From positions 97,352,121 to 97,416,120 of the forward strand of contig OZ020589.1 in NCBI GenBank assembly GCA_963971535.1: a stretch of 64,000 nt of DNA, given 5' to 3'. This document shows positions 35,681 to 47,547 of this stretch, piece by piece. The translations under genes were made by a program, and so were the position numbers. The notes beneath the pieces are model-generated. The model had not been told where the DNA came from. It ran no database searches and saw only the letters and a program-made list of their open reading frames with translations. Source of the DNA: Notolepis coatsorum. Its lineage: Eukaryota > Chordata > Actinopteri > Aulopiformes > Paralepididae. Numbering within the stretch: position 1 is the first letter of the stretch; every line of letters begins with the position of its first letter.

Positions 35681-38042
35681 ATTGGCGTCTACGAACTTGT
35701 GACGGACCTTTTTGCGTCCTCCCGGCGTGCTGTATTGTTTCAGCTATACAGAGAAAAGTGAGTATAATAGATGGTCGACCAAAAATGTATGGCAAGGAAT
35801 TAAAACCTTCCCGCTTTTCTCTGTGCCAGGTGAATATTACAGAATGTTGTCAAATATTGAGATCATGGCTGAGTAAGAATAATGTGCATTAATATATCTG
35901 ATCTGTATTGAGAATCGTTACCAGGGCGCGCGTGCACCTGGGTCCTTATCAGGCGGTTCTGAGAGGATGGGTTATATGTGCTATTCCCAAAGGTTTAGGC
36001 ACAAAGGTTGAAGTGCTATTCCAGGTCGAGTTGGAGCCGACCAAAAGCTAAGGCACACAATACAGGTTGTTGGATTGCTAACCCAAGTCTAAGCTGATGC
36101 AGACTAAAATATAGGCAACAAAAGAAGATACGTGAGCTTATTATGATGTGATATCCTTGGAAAACGCTACTCTGTTGGAACCTATTAATTACCAGAGTAG
36201 CGTCATAATATTCATAGTTTCAACCTCAAACTAAGCTCACAACCTCTTCCATTCCTGAAAACGATGTATTCGGATTGAATTAACCAATTGATTATACAGA
36301 TAGCGGGAAGATGACCGGCGATGCCTCGGCAGTACGTGAATGTACATTTAACGGGACATTAGTCGCGGGTTGAAGGGACCGAGAGTATGATTAAAAGGTA
36401 TATATAATCTAATATATCGCTGGTAAATTTCGAAGTCAGGTTCGGTCGTTATGACTTTAATAACGATGTATAGTTATATCAAGGGATAAATGCCTTGTCG
36501 CAGCAGAGTGCTGGTCGACTAAACGAACAGCAATCCAATACAATCAGATATACAAACACGTTAACTTATATGTATTATTGTTGTTTTGTCTGTTTAAAGT
36601 CTCGTTTGTGTGTGATATCGCGCCGAGCATTGAGAGACGAGTTAACGTTATGGGAATAACATTGGGGTACAACTCGCGCGACATGCAACGTCCGGTTGGA
36701 AATTATATTTTATCGTTTCTATTTGTTTACGTTTCACTATGCACAAGTGACGTTCATTCGGTTACAAAACGCTGGTTTTAGGTAAATTCCAGGCTATTGA
36801 GAGCTCGCGGAACTAGTACTGCAGGATTGCAAAGCGTTATTTCCGAGGCGAATGGGAACGCACGAACGTCACTTGGAGCGATGACGTCACGCTATGCGCA
36901 ACGTGGAGTTATGATTTTATATGAAACTATCCATGGGCGAACGTAATGTTTAATGTGCCCGAGGCCGAGGGTGCGTGAAATCCACGTGTAGTATATGTTT
37001 TATTTGTATATGTATGTGCGCGCTGCTATTGGAAAGTGTTGAGTTGCTGTGGCGAGATGCAGAAGAATGTTTCCAGGAACGCATTGTCCCAGACAACCAA
37101 GAGAAACGAGCCGAGCATTGCATTGACGACACGTAACGTGCTACAGCCTCAGGAACCACTATTCGATTAAAGATACACATGGGCACAAAAGGGGGTAAGT
37201 TAATATGGTTGTTCAATAACTGAACTGAACTGAACTGTGAGGATCCAACGTGAACACGACAGCTTTTTCCGGTGAGTATGAAAGAGAACCAGAGAGATGC
37301 ATGACATAACTATCTTCTCATTCGCAGTGAATTATAGCTATCCCATATCGCTTGAGTGATTGGTTTTCATTACTGTACACGTTATAAGTCACATAAAGCT
37401 AATTACAATGTCTGTTTCAGAATTATAATACATCTGTGGGCGTACCGGTCATACTGACCAATACGGGGAGCTAAACAAACACTTCCGGTTTCCGGTATAT
37501 GGCAGTACAGGAATTGTAGTCCACATAAAACAGCGTTAGATTAGACTTTATAAGCTTTTAATGTCGAAAACTTGGGCACAAACAACATAGATTATGTTTA
37601 AAAGTAAGATGTTTAGGTTAACAAGTAGGTTATATTCACTTGAGTTAATGTGTTTATCTAAAGAACCAATGAAAGATAACTAGCCCTTTCCATTCTAAGA
37701 CATTTTTAAACATGATTCAAAATGTGTGGTTCCACATTCTTATGGTGCTTGTGTACATATGCGATATGATTGATAACACTATATCATTACATCCTAGGAT
37801 GGGATGGATGAGAACTAGCTGATGTTTTTGTTTAGCTCACAGACAATCAAGGAGAACCCACTCAGATGGTCTTAGAGGAGTGGGAAATTAACATGTCTTT
37901 TGTATTTACAGGAGAGGCAGACTGAGTTAACTAACTCTAAATTGAATTACAAAGCAGTGTTTAAACAAACCACTCAAACCAGCTGAGGACGATGTGGAGT
38001 TGAAAGACAATGCAAATAGCCAGTCTGACCACACCTATAGAG

Positions 38043-38929
38043 CAGCGTTTCCGTTAGCCGGTAATTACCGGTATTTGACCGGCAAAATCTGTTGAAGTCC
38101 GACATATTTCATCTCTCCGGTCTTAATGTCCGGTGAAAATAATTCCCTGAGTCTAAGCACAATTTGATTATTTGAATTGTATTAAAATAGCCTAAAATTA
38201 AATAGCATATGCGATGAACGAAACGATCATTACATTTGTTTCCTCGTTGCTTCTAATAATGACAACGACGTTGTCAGCGAGAGCTTAGTGCTGGGTGTGC
38301 GAACTTTTGTGAAGCTGCAGAGCCAGAGCAACAGCGGCACAATGCAGTATTCCAGCAGTACTCCAATTCAGCCATATTCAGCCAATGTTGGGTGGGGGGC
38401 GCTGCTGTGCGGTTCCCAGAAAAGAGCCAATAACAGCTAAATCAGCTGCTCTGCAGCGCCATACTCTTTGCAAATAAGTCGTTGCGAGGTGGAGAGAGTC
38501 GTCACGCAAACCACGATAATGTTGCCGTCTCTCTGCTTTCTCAGTTCTTCGCTTGATATAATTAATACAAATGTCCAATATAACGGAATTCGTTAGCTCA
38601 TAAAAATGTGATTATAACAGACTGCTGTTTAGTGTCGGACCGACTGCCCACATACGCGGTCTATTTTATTTCAAGTCAGCAGCAGCACGGAGTATCGAGG
38701 GACTTATTTTATTTGGAATATATTAATGACTGTATACGCAAAAGTAGCCTAGTTTTAAGTAATAATATTATAAATCTACATGCCTTGAGGATGACATTCT
38801 TTATATAGCCTGCCTATCAATTGTTTTAAAGCTCAATAAACTATGACCGGAATTAATCTCATTTGTCCGGTAGATTGAAATCTTGCAGGTCACGGAGACC
38901 GGCAACAATTTTTTCTAACGGAAACCCTG
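38043..38929. mobile_element. Non-autonomous hAT element Q
   Basis: TIRs CAGCGTTTCCGTTAG / CTAACGGAAACCCTG agree at 14 of 15, with TSD CTATAGAG (38035-38042, 38930-38937). Contains GATAATGTTGCCGTCTCTCT, also found in element R (45765). No coding. Confidence 0.92.
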
Positions 38930-39940
38930 CTATAGAGACTCAACTTAGTATCTCCACTATACTAAGTATAGTAGGAAGTATCGCTTTAGATGCAGATTTC
39001 TCTTTGTTACCACGAGACTCAACCGAAGATGGTGTGGAGTTGAGAGACAATCGATTACCATTTAAAACAAATCTGTATCCAAACACCCACATGTACATTT
39101 CTTTTACAGGAACGCCAACGATAACAGACGCTATTCAGAGTGGGCACTTGAAACCCACAGGGTATGGCGTGAGGGAGACAAAGCAATGCAAATGCCTGCA
39201 CTCTGACCACAGACTTGGTGGACTCACCGAACAATGAATAACAACAGAGAACCACTTATTCAACATGAATCAGAGACAAATGATGAATTTGCAGTCATGA
39301 AAGTACCTAATTCCCATACTAACAAAATAACTAACCAGTGTTTTCATCATCTATTTTCAAGAAGGCACACGAATTAGAGATATAATTTCTGAATGAAACC
39401 AGACAAAGTAGAAGTGCCCGAGATGAAAGATATGATGAAAACAACTTCACTTGAAATCTCCTCCTTCTATTCTCTGTTTATAACCAATAACATGCATGAC
39501 TATTCTTTTAACAACTAATACATTTCCATGACTGCAAAATATCAACCACCAAAATTGGAGCACAATTATCTAAATGTACAAGGTATACACGTACATTGAT
39601 CATTTAGCTGACACTTTTATCCAAAGCGACTCACAGATTCTGCGCGACAAGACATCAGGAAGAGCACAACTCTATCAGCTGAGCAACAAGTCATCAAAGG
39701 TTGAGTGCCACAGTGTAGGGTAGTTTTATTAGGACGAGTGCATGACAATAAGGTTAGTTAGGGTTAGATGACAAAACAAATGATTGTTTTTCATGCAAAA
39801 TTAACTGGCTGCCTAGATTTTATGTTTTTCCCCATGCTAAATTATGACGAGCCACACTGAGACGTGAAGAACGCCAGAGAAGGCGTGACGAGGTAAGTAT
39901 CCTGAGGCACACCCATCGCACAGGTAAGATCAACTTCAAT

Positions 39941-40415
39941 TTAAAGGGGAACTCCAACATTTTGGGAAATTAGCTTATTTAACATCTTCCCTGGAGTTAG
40001 ACAAGAAGATACATACCTTTTTTTTCTCTGTGCGTGCATTTTAGCTTTGGGAATAGACGCTCCGTTAGCATAGCTTAGCTTCATCACTCGAAGTGAGGCA
40101 GGACAGTAGCCTTACAGTGCCTTACAGTGTATTGCAAGGTCTGACATTGACCAAATTTGATATGCATGACCTTGGTGGGCTCTAGGTCAACTCCTGAAAA
40201 GGGGGTCAATGTCAGACCTTGCAATACACTGTAAGGCACTGTAAGGCTACTGTCCTGCCTCACTTCCAGTGATGAAGCTAAGCTATGCTAACGGAGCGTC
40301 TATTCCCAAAGCTAAAATGCACGCACAGAGACAAAAAAGGTATGTATCTTCTTGTCTAACTCCAGGGAAGATGTTAAATAAGCTAATTTCCCAAAATGTT
40401 GGAGTTCCCCTTTAA
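39941..40415. mobile_element. Near-perfect palindromic MITE with TTAA ends
   Basis: Two 212-bp arms (39941-40152 and 40204-40415) are inverted with only a few differences, around a 51-bp loop. Ends TTAAAGGGGAACTCC / GGAGTTCCCCTTTAA; TTAA on both sides fits the TTAA target of Kolobok or piggyBac elements. No coding. Confidence 0.88.
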
Positions 40416-41017
40416 CATCACAGACTATGAAGAAAAAGAGCTATTTTATCTGATTCAAGACTTTGGCCATTCATTTACAATTTTATTTAAAGCCTAATGC
40501 TGTAAGATCTAGTTAGATACAAGATCTGATAAGATTGTAGTGAATGTGACCTTCTTGACATAAGGAATCACTGCTAATGCAATCGGCTTGCATTTCCTAT
40601 ATTCAATTAAGTGATTTTATTTACAATGAATTGAATTAATCCCAAAATGATTTTCCTCTTTAGCAGAAAGGCGTTGAATCATTTATATAAGGAGGTTTTC
40701 TAAGGCAACTTTATCATCCTCAGATCATATTGGTGAGAGGACACGACAAGTGAAAAGGAGTGAGACGACGCGTGACCTGAACCACGAATGACGGCAGGAC
40801 CAGGCAGAGAGGAACACAACCCAACGACCTGAGCGACCCACGACAGCATAGGACCACCAGGGACGCCGCCAAGGAGCTGCGGACACAACCAGGACGACGA
40901 CAGCAACCGTGGGAGAGCCGCCATCCAACCCAGCCACACAACACAGACGTCGCCAAAGGGGAGCAGAGACAGAAAGGACGACATGAAGCCTCACCCTGGC
41001 GGCCCGCGGCAGACCCG
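40416..41017. other. Unassigned stretch of the LTR element
   Basis: AT-rich to about 40690, then GC-rich (40735-41017) with CGACG-rich sequence. No protein feature recognised. Confidence 0.4.
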
Positions 41018-41376
41018 ATGACAAGATTGCCATCCGTGTGAGAGAGAGCGTCCTACTGACTAGTCACTACACCGGCGGGCCCTCGCCCTCCATCAAGTGG
41101 TACCGCAATGACGAGGAGAGGACAGCGAAACCAGCACAACACATTCAAAAACGCCCGCCCCCTCGCCCCTCTAGTACCGCGATGACGAGGAACGGGGGGG
41201 ACCAACCACCACACAGCACGTTCAAGAACGCCCTGACCACCATGTCTCTGGGCCTGATGGGGGCCAAGCGTGAGCATAGTGGCGGATGTGTGGTGGTGAT
41301 GGAGAGCAGCGCAGGCTCCAGGGAAAGAGTCTGCAAGGCCACTATAGTTGACCGCCCCACTGCTACAGGTGACCCT
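41018..41376 (+). pseudogene. Degraded immunoglobulin I-set domain exon
   Basis: The + strand reads DDKIAIRVRESVLLTSHYTG then GPSPSIKWYRNDEE, the A'-C strands of an I-set Ig domain with the WY core. After a spacer it reads FKNALTTMSLGLMGAKREHSG and VVVMESSAGSRERVCKATI then VDRPTA, the E-G strands; the usual SGxY tyrosine is Cys (SGGC). Between them the TACCGC(A/G)ATGACGAGGA segment is duplicated, and linker residues are out of keeping with an Ig fold. The end, CTACAG|GTGACC, resembles a splice donor. Such domains occur in titin-, myomesin- and MyBP-like muscle proteins. It is probably a captured host exon inside the LTR element. Confidence 0.5.
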
Positions 41377-41793
41377 TGACAGGGAATGGATGGCGACCAG
41401 TGAATGTTCCCGAATGCATCGTCAACCTGTGGACCAAGAGACTTCTGAACACACATTGTCCAAATTGTTATGTATTTATTTACTTTTTACTGTCTTACTG
41501 CCACACGACAGGCTCACAGAAACATCAACTGAATGTACGATACGTTCAACACACAGCAGGTCACCACAGAAGGACACATCCCTGGCAGAGAACAGATGGT
41601 CAACAGCGACGCAGCAACTGTCAGATTCACAAACAAGAGCTGTTTCACAAAGTTCATATGTATCTAGAAAATTATGAACTAAGAATATGATGAAATACAA
41701 CCAAGAAGATTGCAATAACCAATTTATAATAACAATAAGGAATGATCACAGAGTCACATTGAAAATTATATTGTTAAACAGGACAGAACCAGT

Positions 41794-43037
41794 TAGGGAT
41801 GCACGATATTGATTTTTTAATATATACAAATGTATATACTCTCTTTTCTGGACTCTTTTCGTATCACAAACAGTACTGTATTTGCAAATCTGGTATGTCA
41901 TGTATAGATGTAGGCAGCACTGTCTATCTGTATGTCATGCATGTCATTATGTTATGATGAATTGTAAATGGGGGACCCTGTCCCTGATGTAAACAAGACG
42001 AAAGTCTTTCTCTGGTCTGCATCCCCTTAACAATTGTATGTATTGAGCTGTACTGTATTGTACCCATTCTGCAATCGATTAATAAACTTTTAACCAGACA
42101 ACAGAAACAAAAGCCAAGACAACAGTTTTGACTGATAAAGTGACCATATTTATTTTTCCAAATGAAAATTCACAATCCGTCAACAACTTATAATACATCC
42201 AACCTAAGACGCTCAAAGCTTTTTTTTTCTTCTTTTTTCAAAGCTGTCCGCCTTGAAAGAAAGGCTTTGAGTGGACACATAGCAGGTCGCCTGCGGCATC
42301 ACCACCGCTGGTGTACGACGGCGCGAGCACGCTTAGTTGTACCTATTGACGAGTCGTTTGCTAAATTAAATAAGTTTGACAGAAATGACCATAGGGCTCA
42401 AGCCGCTAGCTTTTAAGCAGTCCTTGGTGGTGCAAATTAACCTGGCTACTACGGAGCAATAAGTGACTGCGTATTCAACCAAAGGTTGCATCACAGCCAT
42501 GAAAGGGGCTAGCTTTGCTTAGCTCCCCGCGTCGTTGCAGGCTTTTAAGTTAACACAACACACCATCGCAGCGGTGTTGATGCCGCAGGTGACCTGCTAG
42601 GTTGGATGTATCACAAGCCGCTGCACTTTTCCCTCCTCGTGGAACTTCTCCATTGCATTTATTACAAATAGCAAGCGAACTTTTCCTCTCTGAAACAATC
42701 CCCACTAGCGTCGCCATCTTTGTTTACAACGCGCTGCTTTCAAGAAACGTACTACGTGGCTACGTCACAGCCAAGAAAGGGAGCGCTAGATTTGTGTAAA
42801 ACACCCTGTTCCTAAACCACACACTATCAGTGGTACCACAGTACTGGCAAAACGGGAGGAGCGGACAGTCAAAACAAACGCACTTCATCCAAATTCACCC
42901 ACACCGCATTTTTTTTTACCAAAAAATATATTATATTATCGGAGCTATTAATAACGTTATCGGGTTTATCGGGATGACGTCATAATTGCTGATATCGGCC
43001 CGATAATTATCGGCCCGATAATTATCGTGCATCCCTA
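41794..43037. mobile_element. hAT element A
   Basis: Perfect 15-bp TIRs TAGGGATGCACGATA / TATCGTGCATCCCTA. TSD GAACCAGT: left at 41786-41793; right is split by element B into GAAC (43038-43041) and CAGT (44129-44132). Contains LINE copy h and a CGCTAGCTTTTAAGCAGT segment shared with element V. ATACATCCAACCTA near 42192 and its inverse near 42598 form an inner inverted pair. No transposase. Confidence 0.88.
41825..42092 (+). mobile_element. LINE 3' UTR copy h
   Basis: AAATGTATATACTCTC...AGTACTGTATTTGCAAATCTG...GATGAATTGTAAATGGGGGA...GATTAATAAACTTTTAA. A plus-strand copy without a tandem tail, inside element A, with a small insertion CTGTCC. Confidence 0.85.
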
Positions 43038-43041
43038 GAAC

Positions 43042-44120
43042 TAGAGTTGTTCCGATACCGATACTAGTATCGGAAATGCCGCCGATACTGCCTAAAATGC
43101 TAGTATCGGTATCGGCGAGTACACGTAAATTCTAGCCTCCGATCCCATGATGTAATTTATCTCCTGCCGAGTCCTGCGGAGAGTGAGGATTATAAAATGA
43201 ACATGTTTTAAAGTGTGATGCTGTGTCATTTTAACAGCAGATACACTTTCTTAAATTCCATTGTCCCCGACAGTGCGGTGTGACGGGGAGCTCGGACGGG
43301 AATCGGGATGTGTTTGGCTGGTGTTATGATAGCATTAGCTGGAAAGATAGCTAGTTGGAACAACATCCGCTTTTAACGTTACATCAAATCAGATGATCGC
43401 CTGTCCTTTCTCCAGGACCTAACACTGTCCGTGACCGTCTATCAACAATAATGCACCCACGGTGAATTGTATTTAAGTTAAGTAGCTACGGACTAGCGTT
43501 AGCTGACTATTACTAACGTTATCTTAATGTCGATGCGGGAAGGCGAGCTAGGTCAGTTAGCTTAGCTTGATAACGTTACCGTGTCTAAAGTTGGTGCTAT
43601 TCACATAATCCAGCAATAATGGCTGCAGACCTGCAAGCAAAGTACAGCAAGTGCCAAAGGATAAGAGTCTGAGGCGGAGTTTCAAAAGAGAATGTTGAAT
43701 ATTTATTTTGCATCAAAAACCACAACATGAACGTTCTATCTGCCACTAGTTTACAGACTGAATAGGGTATATCTGCAGAGCCACTGAGTAGCGAGTGCAA
43801 CACCGTTTAATGTCCGTGTGGATCATTGGAGTAGGGTATATCTGCAGTGCTGCAGCCCATACTCATTGATTAATGATACTAATACAAATCTATACAATCA
43901 CCTGTTGTTGAATAAATACCATACGTTCTAGTTATTACTAAAAAACAGTATAACAGTATCTGAAAAAAAAAAAAAAAAAAAAAAAAAGTATAATTTATAT
44001 AATTTTTTTTTAATTTTTTTTTATGCACTGGTATCGGATAAATATCGGTATCGGCCGATACCCAAAGCTTAGGTATCGGAATCGGATCGGAAAGGGAAAA
44101 ATGGTATCGGAACATCTCTA
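43042..44120. mobile_element. hAT element B, inserted at the end of A
   Basis: TIRs TAGAGTTGTTCCGATACC / GGTATCGGAACATCTCTA agree at 17 of 18, with TSD CCTAGAAC (43034-43041, 44121-44128). The TSD consists of the last four bases of element A plus four of A's own TSD. An A25-like run lies at 43962-43986. No transposase. Confidence 0.93.
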
Positions 44121-44131
44121 CCTAGAACCAG

Positions 44132-44289
44132 TTGGTTTGTTCCAAGACACCAAGTTTTGTTTTGACCAGTGATAGTATGCACCACAGAAAAATACTAGAA
44201 CAATGCATAATTGGTTTGTTCCAAGACACCAAGTTTTGTTTTGACCAGTGATAGTATGCACCACAGAAAAATACTAGAACAATGCATAA
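44132..44289. repeat. Perfect tandem duplication, 79 bp x 2
   Basis: TTGGTTTGTTCCAAGACACC ... AGAACAATGCATAA occurs at 44132-44210 and again, without any difference, at 44211-44289. Confidence 0.97.
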
Positions 44290-44536
44290 CGATTATCATA
44301 ATCACCTTTTATATCAGTTTTTATTAACCATTAGGTTAACGGTTTTCAATTTTATTTTGACACATTAGCCACTAAGGTAATGTCTATTGTAAATATTACT
44401 ATGTTTGTATATGTACAACCATGACATTAGCTCCCCTGAGTCATGACATGAACGACTGAAGGTATGCCAAGATATATGCACAGCTATAGCTTCTAATGAT
44501 TATGTTAAATGTTGTTTGATATCAGAGTTGAGGACC

Positions 44537-45978
44537 CAGGGCTCCAGACTAACTTTTTTCACCACCGTCCCAGAACCGTCCCGAAATACAGTTTTAACCG
44601 TCCCAAAGTGAATGTAAACCGTCCCAATTTTTTTTTATATATATAATATATCAACGTCAATTTGATCATATGGGGACATATTTTGTGCTGATAATGGCAC
44701 AGAGGGTGAGACCAACTGTGTACCGTACCTTTTGATTATTGTAAGCACAAAGATAATAAGCAGCTATAACTAGAACGTGTCGATAACTATATACAGTTCC
44801 AATAATAATAATAATAGATCAAATCTATATAGCGCCTTTCATAGAACCCAAGGTCGCTTCACAATCAGGACAAAAAATAGGGCTAGGGAAATAGGGGGGA
44901 AAAAGGGGATGAGGGAATGTTAGGGATAATGGATAATGGACCTAATCTAATCTAAACTAACTGATGGGGAAAAGCCTTGGTCAAGAGGTGTGTTTTTAGA
45001 GCAGTTTTGAAGGTGTCCAGGGTTGGGGCGTTGCGGATAACATTACACTTCTGTTATTTAAATGTGTCCTTACGTTAGAGTCAGGGGTTGTATTGTTGGA
45101 TGCAGTTCCCTGTTGGTCAGTGTGTGTCTGTTCTCCATATTCTTCTGCTGTGTTTATCCTCTTCAAATAGCGCAGCATATTTGCAGTGCTCTCTTCACTG
45201 AGAGGATGCCAGTATAGCGTTTCTTTTTTTTTATAACATTCTGATATTTTCGCGGTTCTTGTATAGTGGTCTCGTGCGACTGTCAACTATAATAAATATG
45301 GGCTGTTTTAAATTGTGTGAATAGTTGTTGTGAGTGCTCGCACTATGTTTCAATATAATCCGTTTTACCATTCATTCATTATAAACACAGACGTAAGGTG
45401 TCCACCGCGCGCCACCGTGTCCACCGTGCTTTTTTAATAAGCTCCGGCAAAAAAGCATGGTGACGTGTTGACCAATTTCGGAGGGGGATCCCAATGATAT
45501 ATCAATAAAAACGTACCGTCAGTTCATGTCCAAGGGATTATGTTCACGCACACAGCAAGTATCACCAGTTCCTGGCATTTTTTAACTTCTTTCTTTTTCG
45601 ATGTCGAGATAAATTTGGGGCTGCTGCAGCGCGACCTGTGGTTTGCTGATCAGAATGGTGGGCGGGAGCTTGATGCTGGATTAGCGTATCGCTGCGTTGG
45701 GAGGCGGAGATAGTCATTGGATTCGGCAAATCACGCAACGTTTAGACTTCAGTGAACCCCACATGATAATGTTGCCGTCTCTCTGTCAACTAAGTCGGCA
45801 CGAGACACGCACCGTTTGACAGCAATATGTGCGCGCACTGACAGTCGGCTAATTGACATTTCCTGTGAAAAAAAAAATCCTCTTCGTCCCGTTTGTGTCC
45901 CGGCAATGATTTCTGTTCGTCCCAAATCAATATTTGATCGTCCCCGGGACGACGGGACATCGTTAGTCTCGAGCCCTG
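44537..45978. mobile_element. hAT element R
   Basis: TIRs CAGGGCTCCAGACTAAC / GTTAGTCTCGAGCCCTG agree at 16 of 17, with TSD TGAGGACC (44529-44536, 45979-45986). Subterminal CCGTCCCA words are repeated. Inside near 44815-45000 is a retroelement tail (TCTATATAGCGCCTTTCATA). No transposase. Confidence 0.93.
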
Positions 45979-46243
45979 TGAGGACCACTCATTAATATAG
46001 GTATTTTGAGCGATAAATAAAAGAAAAGGGTGACATCTATTCACATCTCTGATATCAAAATAACACAGACCGCAGTCCAGTCGATCATGTCATGAATAAT
46101 TCTAATAATAATTCTATTTTAAACTGTTATGCCAACGAACAGATCACATTGGCCAAAATTTTCATTATTTTAATTGTTTTCTATTTTATCCATTATCTGA
46201 TAACCGATGGATTACATCGGTCCCATTCTTGTACCATACCTAT

Positions 46244-47095
46244 TAGGGGTGGGACGATACATCGATCCAGATCGATATATCGATCTATTATCAATTATCA
46301 AATAGGATCGATGCAACGTAAAAAGATCGATTCATATTGCGATACTCTTATTTTGAAAATCCCCTCGTGAGCATATCCGCCCGGCTGCAACAACAACAGT
46401 AGCTCAGCGCAGCTCAGCGTGTGTAGACGTTAGACAGCATTGCTTCAGAGTCCGCCTATTTTGCCCGAAATAAGTGCCTGTTGTTTTTTTCCCCACAAGG
46501 GGTCAAATGCATCTAACATGCTTTCCATCCTCGCCATTCCTTTATGCCCACGTCGCGTTGAATACCGAAATTAACGTTGCGTTAGCGTGAGCTAACTAAG
46601 CTAAGCTGATAGAGCGATAGAGAGAACAGCAGAGGTCCACTAGGGACTGGGAAGGAGGGGGGGTTACTGCATTCTCGAGATAGCCCCACTAACAGGATCT
46701 GGCCGGTACTGCACCTTCTGACTCCCAATATGCCTTTTCCAGCCAAAATACAGCTCTATGATAGGATATTAATATCGGGAAAAAAAGAAAAACAAACCAA
46801 AAACAGTGAACAGGAGGTCTATTTGTATTAAAAACAATATTGTTTTTCATTTAAATGTCTGGAAGAGATCAAAAATAAAAATGTCAAATGATATTTCCAT
46901 TGCCTTTTTTTTGTTGATTTAAATGTTACCGATTGTGTTAAATGGGCATATAATATTGTCGCATATCGATCGCAGGCACCTGAATCGAATCGTATCATAT
47001 CGTGGCAGACTTTGTGATATCGGAAAATATCGTATCGTTGTCCAAAGAATCGATATCGTATCGTATCGTGATGAAACTGGTGATTCCCACCCCTA
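46244..47095. mobile_element. Non-autonomous hAT element C
   Basis: Perfect 11-bp TIRs TAGGGGTGGGA / TCCCACCCCTA with TSD ATACCTAT (46236-46243, 47096-47103). Subterminal CGATATCGTATCGTATCG. Element D at 59268 is the same family in inverted orientation. Confidence 0.93.
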
Positions 47096-47181
47096 ATACC
47101 TATTCACGTTTACCTGTTCCAAACAACCCTGGTATATTATACATTAATCTCACCCACATTATAAGAAAGAAAAGTGAGTAT

Positions 47182-47547
47182 TGTGGTATAATATAATGTT
47201 CTCATGTAAATATATTCCCCTCCCCTATATCCCCTTACCTGTGCCCCCCCCCCTATCTGTGGAATAAGACATCCCCCTCCCCTCTCCCCAAACCTGTACC
47301 CCCCCCCCCCCCCCCCATCTGACCTATCAAATGGGACCACACCCCCCCCCCCCCCTTGTTAACTATATAGGTCTCCTCCCGAGATCTATCGGGGTCAATT
47401 ACCTGGGTCATTTCAGCTGATCACCTAGGGGAAGCCCTCAGCCATTCTCTCTATGTATTCTATCTGTTTGGTTAATAAACCTTGTTATTATCCAAACCTC
47501 GGTTGACTGAGAACATTCTTCATCAGGATATCTACAAATATCCCACA
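47182..47547 (+). repeat. 3' LTR
   Basis: Partner of 35324-35680; followed by the TSD TGGT. The shared body runs from TGTGGTATAAT to ATATCCCACA. Confidence 0.88.

Larger units (their letters stand above)
35324..47547 (+). mobile_element. LTR retrotransposon with two LTRs, pol not visible
   Basis: Two LTRs (35324-35680 and 47182-47547) begin TGTGGTATAATATAATG and end AAATATCCCACA, with 4-bp TSD TGGT at 35320-35323 and 47548-47551. After the 5' LTR comes TTGGCGTCTACGAACTTG, a possible primer-binding site. A purine-rich AAGAAAGAAAAGTGAG precedes the 3' LTR. Removing nested Q, the TTAA palindrome, A, B, R and C leaves about 6.2 kb. I find no gag, protease, RT or integrase reading frame. 35681-38042 and 38938-39940 have only short frames; 46092-46242 gives a small hydrophobic frame (TLAKIFIILIVFYFIHYLI) broken by element C. 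A non-autonomous or heavily decayed element; superfamily undetermined. Confidence 0.75.

Noticed and set aside
38863..39237. 124-codon frame crossing the right end of element Q
   Set aside because: It starts inside the transposon and continues into the LTR element; a segment (LLPRDSTEDGVELRDN) resembles a nearby repeat but no domain is recognised.
40700..41033. Overlapping minus-strand frames of about 80-100 codons in a GC-rich stretch
   Set aside because: Three mutually overlapping frames in one GC-rich sequence, low-complexity composition and no recognised domain; more likely chance openness.
46092..46370. Small hydrophobic protein in the LTR element
   Set aside because: The hydrophobic part is real but short, the frame runs into hAT element C, and no homology is recognised; not called as a gene.
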